Positions 6,309 to 13,461 of a stretch of 32,241 nt of DNA are shown piece after piece. The notes under the pieces were generated by a model. That model was not told the DNA's origin. It ran no database searches and saw nothing but the letters and a program-made list of their open reading frames with translations. The DNA comes from an uncultured Oscillospiraceae bacterium (GTDB lineage: Bacteria; Bacillota; Clostridia; Oscillospirales; Acutalibacteraceae): contig CASFRX010000053.1 in assembly GCA_949297075.1 (NCBI GenBank), positions 1 to 32,241 of the forward strand. Direction: 5' to 3'. Position numbers and translations under genes: made by a program. Each line of letters opens with the position of its first letter. Position 1 is the first letter of the stretch.

Positions 6309-9155
6309 TTGCTTGATTCTGTTGCTGCAACCGCAAGCAAAACCACATATTCTTTTGATGTAACTCCTGTTGTTCAGCGTATGCTCCATAACGATGTTGC
6401 GCGAAATGGTTTGCTGATAGTTTCTTCTGATGAAACATCAAAAACACACATTAGATTCCATTCATCTCGTGCAACAGATAGTAGTAATCAACCGATGATT
6501 GTGTATTCATATTATGAAGCCTATGCAACACCTGAAACATGGAGCCCGTCTGCGGGAGCTAATTCGACGGAAATTGCTGTTGGTGCACGCCCGAATTGGA
6601 CTGTGACCTCAAACGATAGTTGGCTGACGATTTCTGATAAAACTGAGAGCGGCTTCACACTAAACGCTGCCGCTAATCCAAATCAAGCTGCAAGAACAGG
6701 TTCGGTTACGGTATTTCAAGGCAATGATACTGTTGAAACAATTGTTGTTAATCAATTTGGCTTGAACTTGGGCTTGAACGGTATTTCAGAGAATTTTGCT
6801 GTTAAAAGCGTTGGCATAGAAAAAGCGTTCGAGGTTGTAGCGGATGATAATGATGATTGGTCAATTTCGTGCAGCCAAAATTGGTTAAGAGTTTCGCAGC
6901 AAAACGGAACAGGACGCACGGAAGTCACGCTGACAGTTGACCCCAATGTTAATGAAACCGAAGCTTTTAACAACCAATCAAGAACAGCCAATGTGACTAT
7001 CCAATCAGGGAATGAAACAAAGATTATTTATGTTACTCAGCTTGACCCTATTTCGGATTATTTCAACAATATTGATGAAAATGGTGTTGCAAGCCAAAAA
7101 CCATCAACGGAATATAACAACCCGTTGGCCACTTGGGCTATGGAGCTGAGCTATAAGGCATATAATCCATATGACGATAGCGATGATTTACAGCAGTTGC
7201 TTCCCGGTGCATTTATGAATGGCGAAACGGGCACAGCTTGGGAGAGCTTAGAACAAAGTGGGTTTAGTGATGTTAAGATTTTTAATTATGATGTCGATAA
7301 TGCTCAATCAGATAATGTAAGTATAATTGGTCATACAGTCGGCCATAGAAACATCACCATACCCAATAATACAAGAAACAATACAACAAATAATCTAACA
7401 AATAATGTAGGAGGTAGTAATTATGTATATCTATTTGGGCATATGTCTAACGATGTACCTGATCGGACTTTTTGGGGAGTGTTTGGATCAGATAGAAGCT
7501 TTCTTTCAGAACCTGTTTTAATATCAGATGACGGTTCGGATAATGCTTCCGGCAGACCTTTAGTGGTTTTGACAGTGCGTGGAACAGTAACACTAAGTGA
7601 ATGGGGATTAAACATCTCTGAAATACTTGATGATGTTCCGGGCGGCTTTGCAACAGGCAAGGATATTGTTATGAGCACGCTTTACGGCAGAAATATTGAC
7701 AAAGAAGCGTGTCCATACAGTGCAAACCACGATACCGAAAATGATACAGGCTGCTCTTATTGCGTTGGCTATTTGGAGGCTTACGGATTAAATGATCCGA
7801 ATAATCCGCCTATTATCCTAATAACCGGTCACAGCCTCGGCGCTGCCGTTGCCAATTTAACGGCAGCACACTTGTCTTCTTGCGATGAAGATAATTGTCC
7901 TTGCGGCAATGAGGAAAATCCTCGTAATATGGAATATGATATTTATGCCTATACCTTTGCAACTCCAAACACAATTAATCCTAACAGAACCACAGCGGTG
8001 TCTGATGCATCCGTTAATTATGGTGCAATATCGTATTATTCCGCTTCTGATAAGGAAGGCAAAGGCTGCACAAATATTTTCAATATTCTAAACTCCAATG
8101 ATATCGTAACTTTCGTTCCGGATTATTGGCTTAAGTGTCCCACCACGACGGTCTGGAGTAGGCACGGTAATGATTTGCGCTTTACAATGCCGCTGAAAGT
8201 GGATTGGCTTAGCTGCCTGGATGAAAGCAAATTGGGCTTGGGCGGCCATGCAATGCCCACATATCTTGAATGGTTACAGGGCTTATCTGCTCGCGTCAGC
8301 GATAAAGAAGAAGTTGAGATTAACGATGATGAGATTACAATTGCTCATTTGAATAAATTAACAACTCCAAATGCGGTAGTTGGATTGCTACCCATATTAG
8401 CAAGAATCAAATGTCCTGTTGATGTAACCGTTAAAAATAGCTCCGGGAATGATATCGCCTTTGTAACTACGCGCACAGATGAATTTGTTATTATACCTGA
8501 CGGATTAACCGAGATGGAGTTTGATACCGGTGGTATAGTTGAGCAATCGGCCGGAACTAACAGCACCGGTACGGTTGCAACGGATGAAAGCGGAATCGTT
8601 GCGTGGACAACCGATGACGGAGCAAAATGCATAATGTTGCCATATGGTTACGGTGAAGTTACCGCAGAAATTGAAGCCTATGATAACGGCGAAATGGATG
8701 TTTCTGTTGAAACCGCCGGATTAGGTGTTCCAATTAACCGCACAGTGCGTAATGACATTACAATAGCCGAGAATGATATGTTTAATCTAACTATTCCGGC
8801 AGATATTTCGTCTGCTACGCCAACAGTTGCGGATAGCACCGGCACAAGCATTACAAACATTTCACCATTGTTGTATAGCGTATCGGTTGTTAACCCCGAA
8901 GTAAATTATGGTACATTGACCGAAATAGTGGTTGAAACAGCTACAAATGTTTCTAAACTTCAGTTTAAGTTAAGCGGCACAAGTACCACAATAACAATTG
9001 CGCAGGATTCGCCTCTCATAGAAAGTCTGGAGACGGTTAACGGAAAGCTTGTTTGGACAATAAAGAGGAAATTCACTACAGGCACCTTGACCTACGATGT
9101 TGGAACAAAGGTTGGCAACACCTGGACTTATAATGAAAGAATCTTTACAATATGA
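6309..9155 (+). CDS. Unit C: 5'-truncated DNRLRE-BACON-BACON-lipase
   Basis: The frame is open from about 6246 (TWNNQPF...), and the first usable start is TTG 6309 with no ribosome-binding site. Compared with unit A it lacks the signal peptide and the first ~430 residues. What remains is the last part of DNRLRE (TPVVQRMLHNDVARNG), two BACON-like modules (TVTSNDSWLTISDKTESG; SISCSQNWLRVS), a complete class 3 lipase (PLVVLTVRGTVTLSEWG; ITGHSLGAAVANL with Ser at 7833-7835; NSNDIVTFVP; GGHAMPTYLEW) and the C-terminal beta domain. Inserts with CPYSANH...CSYC and SCDEDNCPC flank the nucleophile region and are absent from unit A. The enzyme half looks functional, but export and translation start are lost, so it is probably a pseudogene in practice. 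Confidence 0.75.
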   Translation: MLDSVAATASKTTYSFDVTPVVQRMLHNDVARNGLLIVSSDETSKTHIRFHSSRATDSSNQPMIVYSYYEAYATPETWSPSAGANSTEIAVGARPNWTVTSNDSWLTISDKTESGFTLNAAANPNQAARTGSVTVFQGNDTVETIVVNQFGLNLGLNGISENFAVKSVGIEKAFEVVADDNDDWSISCSQNWLRVSQQNGTGRTEVTLTVDPNVNETEAFNNQSRTANVTIQSGNETKIIYVTQLDPISDYFNNIDENGVASQKPSTEYNNPLATWAMELSYKAYNPYDDSDDLQQLLPGAFMNGETGTAWESLEQSGFSDVKIFNYDVDNAQSDNVSIIGHTVGHRNITIPNNTRNNTTNNLTNNVGGSNYVYLFGHMSNDVPDRTFWGVFGSDRSFLSEPVLISDDGSDNASGRPLVVLTVRGTVTLSEWGLNISEILDDVPGGFATGKDIVMSTLYGRNIDKEACPYSANHDTENDTGCSYCVGYLEAYGLNDPNNPPIILITGHSLGAAVANLTAAHLSSCDEDNCPCGNEENPRNMEYDIYAYTFATPNTINPNRTTAVSDASVNYGAISYYSASDKEGKGCTNIFNILNSNDIVTFVPDYWLKCPTTTVWSRHGNDLRFTMPLKVDWLSCLDESKLGLGGHAMPTYLEWLQGLSARVSDKEEVEINDDEITIAHLNKLTTPNAVVGLLPILARIKCPVDVTVKNSSGNDIAFVTTRTDEFVIIPDGLTEMEFDTGGIVEQSAGTNSTGTVATDESGIVAWTTDDGAKCIMLPYGYGEVTAEIEAYDNGEMDVSVETAGLGVPINRTVRNDITIAENDMFNLTIPADISSATPTVADSTGTSITNISPLLYSVSVVNPEVNYGTLTEIVVETATNVSKLQFKLSGTSTTITIAQDSPLIESLETVNGKLVWTIKRKFTTGTLTYDVGTKVGNTWTYNERIFTI

Positions 9156-10149
9156 TGACGAAACAAGAACGGCTGAGTTTGAGCTTGAAAGCGTGGGCTT
9201 TGATGCCACGGCATATAATTATGACGTTGGATATTCAGGCTATGCAGCACATACAATAGGTCATCGGGAAATAACAATTAATAACAATAATACAATTATT
9301 GGAGGGAATAACAATGATAATAAAAGGATTAATCGGTATGCTTGGGGTAACAGAAATGGTAATGTTGATGCTGTCGGCAGGAGTGGTATCGGCGTTGATA
9401 CAAATCTTTCCGTGGTTGGGTACGATAGTAGAGATATTCTTCAAAATACTATTCAGTTTGGCGAAATAGCCTCCGAGATAGATGAAACCATCTCGGAAAC
9501 ATCCAATAATAATATGACCTATGAATCCATAATGGAGAAATCAGCCGAAGCAAGGACGAGAGGCTTGCTTCCGTGGATTGTGAAAATCAAAAGCCCCGTA
9601 GGTGTAACCGTCAAAGACAGCGAGGGTAACATAATCGCCTACGAAAGCCAGGAAGATGGCAAACCCTACCCCGAAATAACCGATACGGGTATAGTTTCGT
9701 GGATTGACGAGGACGGCGCAAAGGTATTCTTTATGCCGCATTATGCCGATGCGTCAACAATCGAAATTAAAGCCTATGACTACGGCACTATGGCTATGTC
9801 AATGGGCTTGTTGGGTGTAGAAGAAGCCGACGAAACTGATGAAGCAGATGAAACCGATGAAACCACCGAAGCTCTTAACAGCATAACCTACAACAACGTC
9901 AACCTCTTCCCCGGCAGAGCATTCGAGATTGCTATACCCGAAAGCACCGAGGAGGTCAGTATAGGCAATGTTTCTTTGGTTGAAGTTGACGAAAACGGAG
10001 ATACCATAGGCGAAATAACCGAGCTTGATTCCTACCTCAAGAGCGTTACCGTTGACGATCCCGAGGTTACCTACGGCACAGTTAGCACAATTACAGTTGT
10101 GACCGATAAAGATGATGTTAAGGTTCGGCTTGTTTATAGAATAAGATAA
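9133..10149 (+). CDS. Unit D: lipase remnant lacking the catalytic core
   Basis: The frame overlaps the end of unit C by 23 bp; ATG 9133 has no clear ribosome-binding site. It begins with the lipase N-terminal segment (ESVGFDATAYNYDVG, AAHTIGHREI), passes through an Asn-rich stretch, and jumps to the C-terminal domain (ARTRGLLPWIVKIKSPVGV, SWIDEDGAKVFFMP). The whole GxSxG core is missing, so it cannot be a lipase. An acidic run (DETDEADETDETTEA) is inserted in the C-terminal domain. The last ~20 codons are nearly identical in DNA to unit A. The C-terminal domain is cut short relative to unit A. It is most likely a deletion product, though the C-terminal domain is well kept. Confidence 0.65.
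   Translation: MKESLQYDDETRTAEFELESVGFDATAYNYDVGYSGYAAHTIGHREITINNNNTIIGGNNNDNKRINRYAWGNRNGNVDAVGRSGIGVDTNLSVVGYDSRDILQNTIQFGEIASEIDETISETSNNNMTYESIMEKSAEARTRGLLPWIVKIKSPVGVTVKDSEGNIIAYESQEDGKPYPEITDTGIVSWIDEDGAKVFFMPHYADASTIEIKAYDYGTMAMSMGLLGVEEADETDEADETDETTEALNSITYNNVNLFPGRAFEIAIPESTEEVSIGNVSLVEVDENGDTIGEITELDSYLKSVTVDDPEVTYGTVSTITVVTDKDDVKVRLVYRIR
9314..9469 (+). other. Candidate small hydrophobic ORF nested in unit D (+1 frame)
   Basis: GGAGGG (9301-9306) lies 7 nt before an ATG that opens a 51-codon frame, +1 relative to unit D. The product starts MIIKGLIGMLGVTEMVM, is almost entirely hydrophobic with few charges, and ends FFKILFSLAK. An 8-bp inverted repeat (TCCGAGAT 9472-9479, ATCTCGGA 9490-9497) follows its stop directly. 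The host frame here reads as poor-looking Asn/Gly/Arg-rich sequence. It could be a small membrane peptide or chance; units A and C have the same arrangement at the same loop. No family recognised. Confidence 0.25.
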
Positions 10150-10251
10150 AATCAGTAATAAATAAGTTGTTTACCTCTTCGCACCTTAAATGGCAAATTG
10201 GAACACATAGGAACAGAATAACAGAGTGAAAACCACCAAAAAACGCCCTTT

Positions 10252-10306
10252 TTGCTAATTCCTTGCTAATTAGAACGTGAAAAACTATCGAATATTAGCG
10301 AATATT
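10252..10306 (+). repeat. Two pairs of helically phased direct repeats next to the tRNA half-site
   Basis: TTGCTAATT occurs at 10252-10260 and 10263-10271 (11-bp period), and CGAATATT at 10289-10296 and 10299-10306 (10-bp period). Pairs of short direct repeats spaced one helical turn apart, about 100-150 bp from a tRNA half-site, resemble integrase or excisionase arm sites. No integrase gene is present in the window. The rest of 10150-10400 shows no gene. Confidence 0.4.
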
Positions 10307-10402
10307 CAAAGGGAAAATAATAACTCTGTAACCTGTGAAAGCCTTGATATATCAACGATTCCGAGGGATTTAAAGTGATTTTAAAAACGCCTACGGGCGT
10401 GA

Positions 10403-10446
10403 CTCCTAAGGGCTAGATATCGGTTCGATCCCGGTAGGGAGTGCCA
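10403..10446 (+). other. 3' half of a tRNA-Arg(CCU) gene, candidate element attachment site
   Basis: From 3' to 5': CCA (10444-10446), discriminator G, acceptor strand AGGGAGT (10436-10442), T-arm ATCGG-TTCGATC-CCGGT (10419-10435) with the invariant TTCRA, variable loop AGAT, anticodon 3' stem GGGCT, and a 7-nt anticodon loop CTCCTAA whose anticodon would be CCT. Upstream there is no matching anticodon 5' stem, D-arm or acceptor 5' strand, so the gene is cut exactly at the anticodon loop. Tyrosine integrases commonly recombine at this point, leaving such a 3' half at the far end of the integrated element. The native-looking terminator follows on the right, so the element would lie to the left. 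Confidence 0.65.
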
Positions 10447-10453
10447 TTTTTTG

Positions 10454-10496
10454 AAGCCGAAACTCCTTGATTTATCAAGGGTTTAAGGCTTTTTTA
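10454..10496 (+). terminator. Terminator after the tRNA half-gene
   Basis: AAGCC (10454-10458) pairs with GGCTT (10487-10491), and inside it AAAC/CCTTGA pairs with TCAAGG/GTTT around a TTTA loop. A T-run follows (10490-10495). It is a standard Rho-independent terminator, placed as expected for a tRNA gene. Confidence 0.7.
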
Positions 10497-10585
10497 ATTT
10501 TACGGGAAAATGGAAAACCGTGGAATTTATAGATTTTCACGAGCCGATTTGTCATACTTTTCCACATTTTCAATCAAATACAGGC

Positions 10586-10623
10586 AAAAAAATCACCGGG
10601 ACTCACTTTTTCGTGAATCCCGG
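10586..10623 (-). terminator. Terminator of the metallophosphoesterase gene
   Basis: An 11-bp stem with one mismatch (CCGGGACTCAC 10596-10606 with 10613-10623) and a 6-nt loop is followed, read leftward, by seven T residues (complement of 10586-10592). It lies about 50 bp past the leftward gene's stop. Confidence 0.75.
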
Positions 10624-10670
10624 ATTTTCGTTAGGCTGTTTTTTTACAGTCCACTGTTATATGGTATATT

Positions 10671-12107
10671 TTATCTACCGAGAAGACAATCGAAGAAGTT
10701 TACATCGAAGCCGTCTTCCTTAAGGTCGTTGTATTTGCCGATATTGTTGACGAGTGCAACTATTGTGCCGACTTTTCTGACAAAGTTATTGAATATTGAA
10801 GCAAAAAATGATTTTTCATATTCGTGACCGCCCTCGTTGGTGGTCTTTTTTATTGTGAATGAATTGAATGCATCTTTAGCGCCTACTTCGTATGATTCAA
10901 CTGTGATTGAGTCATCGCTGCAGGTGAGAATGTTGTATGTGGGCTCCATTGTCAGGTAATCGAAGCCGATTTCTTCATTCAGACCGAGCCCTTCGTCTGT
11001 TCTGGGATGGTTGATTGAGCAGGAAACCATGTAAACAGTACCTGCAGGGTCAACCATTTCAGGTGCAAGGGGAGCAACATTCCTGCTGTTGTAAAGAACA
11101 TTTGATACTGTATAGAAATGGCTGTGACCGAGAAGAACAAGGTCAATTGCGAATTCATCAACTATGGGTGCCCACATAAGGCGGAGAAGCTCATTTTCGC
11201 TTTCACGGTGGGGGATTCTGCCGCTGTAAAGGTCGTGATGAGCCATCATAACTCTCCATTTTACATCGGGATTTGCTTCTACTGCCTTTTTAACGAATTT
11301 GTAATGGTCAGCACCTGATGCATTGTTTGTGTCTGCAACAAGGAAAAGCACGTCGCCCTTTACAAACCAGTAGTTATCGCCGACATACGAGGAAATCATT
11401 GCTTCTTCATATTCATTGGGAAGATTTGCAAATGTCTTGTATTCAGCACCCTTACGGTCGTGGTTGCCGATTGTTGTTGCGACGGGAATTGACTTAAGAA
11501 TGGGTGAAACAGTGAATGATTTGTATTCTGCTTCACGGCCTTTTGTTGCCTGGTCACCTGCTGAAAGAATGAGAGAAACATCGTTTTCCCTTGCAAGAAC
11601 ATCTTCAAGAGTGTTGTTGAATTTGAATGATGTAGTGCAAAGTAAATCGGGATTTTCTTCCTCGTCTGTGACATGGATATCTGTCATATAAACAGCCTTG
11701 AATTCGTTTCCGGCAGCTGTTGTGAATGAATATACATCAGATTCATAATCACCGCTTGTTGCTTTATAATAGTATGTTGTGCCGTATTCAAGCCCTTTAA
11801 TTGTTACATGGTTGACATAATCACCATCGGTGGCTTTTTCTGAAGTACCTGTGAATGTCTCTGCATCAAGCATAAGAATGTTTAAGCTGACAGTAACTTC
11901 GGGTGTGTTTTCGTCAGGAGTGTACCATGTGAAATTTCTTTCAGTTTCATCGGAGCCCACAAACATGATAAGCCCTGCCTTTGCATCATCTGATTCCCAT
12001 ACGTAGTCCCATGCAATTTCACTCATTGCAAAGGTGGGGATAACTGATGATGAAAGAAGAACAGCAGTAAGAAGTACACACAGAAGCTTCTTTGTGATTT
12101 TTTTCAT
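10671..12107 (-). CDS. Secreted purple-acid-phosphatase-like metallophosphoesterase
   Basis: 478 residues from ATG 12107 (MKKITKKLL), preceded by AGAGG; a longer in-frame extension runs upstream through the promoter and is rejected. Signal peptide about 1-27 (ending IPTFA). A fibronectin-like N-terminal domain at about 45-140 (TTYYYKATSGDYESDVYSF) is typical of purple acid phosphatases. The two-metal calcineurin-type fold follows, with all its blocks in order: TDIHVTD, SAGDQATKG, IGNHDRKG, MMAHHDLYSG and LLGHSHFY. Expected activity is hydrolysis of phosphate esters outside the cell; the substrate is unknown. It is a single-gene unit with its own near-consensus promoter and terminator. Confidence 0.88.
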   Translation of the reverse strand: MKKITKKLLCVLLTAVLLSSSVIPTFAMSEIAWDYVWESDDAKAGLIMFVGSDETERNFTWYTPDENTPEVTVSLNILMLDAETFTGTSEKATDGDYVNHVTIKGLEYGTTYYYKATSGDYESDVYSFTTAAGNEFKAVYMTDIHVTDEEENPDLLCTTSFKFNNTLEDVLARENDVSLILSAGDQATKGREAEYKSFTVSPILKSIPVATTIGNHDRKGAEYKTFANLPNEYEEAMISSYVGDNYWFVKGDVLFLVADTNNASGADHYKFVKKAVEANPDVKWRVMMAHHDLYSGRIPHRESENELLRLMWAPIVDEFAIDLVLLGHSHFYTVSNVLYNSRNVAPLAPEMVDPAGTVYMVSCSINHPRTDEGLGLNEEIGFDYLTMEPTYNILTCSDDSITVESYEVGAKDAFNSFTIKKTTNEGGHEYEKSFFASIFNNFVRKVGTIVALVNNIGKYNDLKEDGFDVNFFDCLLGR

Positions 12108-12137
12108 ATAATTACCTCTTTGTTTTAATTTATAAAT

Positions 12138-12166
12138 ATTATAATGCAAAAAAAAGGAAATGTCAA
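12138..12166 (-). promoter_or_regulatory. Consensus sigma-A promoter of the metallophosphoesterase
   Basis: Read leftward: TTGACA (complement of 12161-12166), exactly 17 bp, TATAAT (complement of 12138-12143). Both hexamers are perfect consensus. The start codon is about 30 bp downstream. Strong, probably constitutive expression is expected. Confidence 0.85.
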
Positions 12167-12221
12167 CGCCGACACCACATAAGGAAGTATTTGTTTCTCG
12201 ATAAAAATTCCCTGTATTTTT

Positions 12222-12264
12222 GCCAAAAGCCTCGCAAGGCGTCAGCCTTGCTGCGTTTTGTGGC
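12222..12264. repeat. Imperfect palindrome in the divergent intergenic region
   Basis: CGCAAGGC - GTCA - GCCTTGCTGCG forms the core, and GCCAAAA on the left pairs with TTTTGTGGC on the right, giving a ~43-nt near-palindrome. It sits between two divergent promoters and is followed by no T-run in either direction. It could be a dispersed REP- or MITE-like repeat, or a remnant terminator. A weakly similar GC-rich stretch lies near 13328-13340. Confidence 0.4.
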
Positions 12265-12363
12265 TTCAATACAATAAATTTTACTATCTTACGAAACTGC
12301 GAAGCACTTTAAAATGAGAATTTTAACTTTTTTAAAATAATAAGCAAACAAGCCGGTTTGTTA

Positions 12364-12392
12364 TTGAATATTGTTTTAAAATATGCTAAAAT
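12364..12392 (+). promoter_or_regulatory. Promoter of the lipoprotein gene
   Basis: TTGAAT (12364-12369), 17-bp spacer, TAAAAT (12387-12392), followed by a GAGGGG ribosome-binding site and ATG 12419. Confidence 0.5.
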
Positions 12393-12418
12393 GGAAAAAT
12401 AATATTGAGGGGTATTTT

Positions 12419-13312
12419 ATGAATTGCATAATTAAGAAAGCTCTTTCGGCTTCGCTTTGCGCCGCAATGGTGTTAAGCTTTGCCGCATGCGGAGAAGAAA
12501 AGGGCAAAGCCGAAGAAACAGCGTCCTCAATTAAGGGAGCGTCAGAAATTCCGGAAAAGTCTCCCGAAAACATAACCGACAGAGAAATTTATACGGCAAA
12601 TTCGGTGTCTTCTCTGCTCTCGGTATATAATTCAATCAGAATAACCTGTGAATATGACGGGTTATCGGTAATAAAGTATATATTCAATAAAAACGGGAAG
12701 CCGGTTTTTATTGAGGATAACCAACAGTCCGAAGAAACAAGAGAGGTACGGTTTTGGTATAACGGCTTTAATTTTTCCCTCGAAGGCGATAGAGTCAAGG
12801 TCAATTTCAGCTTAGAAGATCTCCCCGATACTAACAGCGATTTCCCTTTTGAATATATGATTTCAGATAATGTTACGGGAGAAGTTGTGGGATATATCGG
12901 CGAGAGCGACGGCTGCTATGAATTTAGCGTAACGGGAAGAGACGAAGAAATTCATTATGCCGAAAATCATTTCTTTGATAAAAAAACCGGCGCCGTCAAA
13001 AAATCAATTTGCAGTTATGATGGCAAAGAATTAAGCAGAACCTATTTTGATTATGATACTCCGGTTGCATATGCCTCTGTTCTTGACGGCTGGGATAGAA
13101 AGCTTAAAGAAGTTACCGTTATTGCGGTGATATCAGAAGGTTACGCCGAAAGCGTTGTTACCAAAAAATACTATATTCCTGCCGGCTGGGAAATGCTGCC
13201 CTATTCTTACGAAGAGGCTGAGGTTTACTTAGATGAAGGCATGACTAAGCCTTACCGATATCCCGGCGACGGAGTTGACTACACCATTTATGTAACGAAT
13301 ATAATGGGATGA
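12419..13312 (+). CDS. Lipoprotein of unknown function
   Basis: 297 residues from ATG 12419, 8 nt after GAGGGG. The signal peptide ends in a lipobox (LSFAAC, Cys at residue 23), so the mature protein would be lipid-anchored on the outer face of the membrane. After a Lys/Glu-rich linker (about 24-55) the body is beta-rich and acidic, with repeated short hairpins such as YDGLSVIKYIFNKNGKPVF and FFDKKTGAVKKSICSYDGK, the style of YD-like antiparallel sheets. No catalytic motif or named family recognised. It has its own promoter and may be separate from the SPFH operon, since that has a distinct promoter 80 bp further on. Confidence 0.75.
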   Translation: MNCIIKKALSASLCAAMVLSFAACGEEKGKAEETASSIKGASEIPEKSPENITDREIYTANSVSSLLSVYNSIRITCEYDGLSVIKYIFNKNGKPVFIEDNQQSEETREVRFWYNGFNFSLEGDRVKVNFSLEDLPDTNSDFPFEYMISDNVTGEVVGYIGESDGCYEFSVTGRDEEIHYAENHFFDKKTGAVKKSICSYDGKELSRTYFDYDTPVAYASVLDGWDRKLKEVTVIAVISEGYAESVVTKKYYIPAGWEMLPYSYEEAEVYLDEGMTKPYRYPGDGVDYTIYVTNIMG

Positions 13313-13393
13313 GGAAAAAGCTCTAAAGGCTGACGAGGCGTTTTTTTTAAAACCGTTGGCAGATACGGCAAAAAGTCCTTTTGGCTGCACTGT

Positions 13394-13436
13394 CCTTAGG
13401 GTTGAGGATTGCAAATTGCCTAAGGGAAAATATAAA
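13394..13436 (+). promoter_or_regulatory. Promoter and inverted repeat ahead of the SPFH/zinc-ribbon operon
   Basis: TTGCAA (13409-13414), 16-bp spacer, TATAAA (13431-13436). The 7-bp inverted repeat CCTTAGG (13394-13400) / CCTAAGG (13419-13425) straddles the -35 box and could be a regulator site. An AAAGGAG ribosome-binding site and ATG 13462 follow. Confidence 0.45.
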
Positions 13437-13461
13437 CTATATTACGAAAGGAGAAATTAAT

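Noticed and set aside
10330..10446. A complete tRNA gene ending at 10446
   Set aside because: No D-arm, no anticodon 5' stem and no strand complementary to the acceptor 3' strand can be found upstream.
12108..12269. N-terminal extension of the metallophosphoesterase
   Set aside because: It would be read through the consensus promoter and lacks a ribosome-binding site; ATG 12107 is followed by a normal signal peptide.
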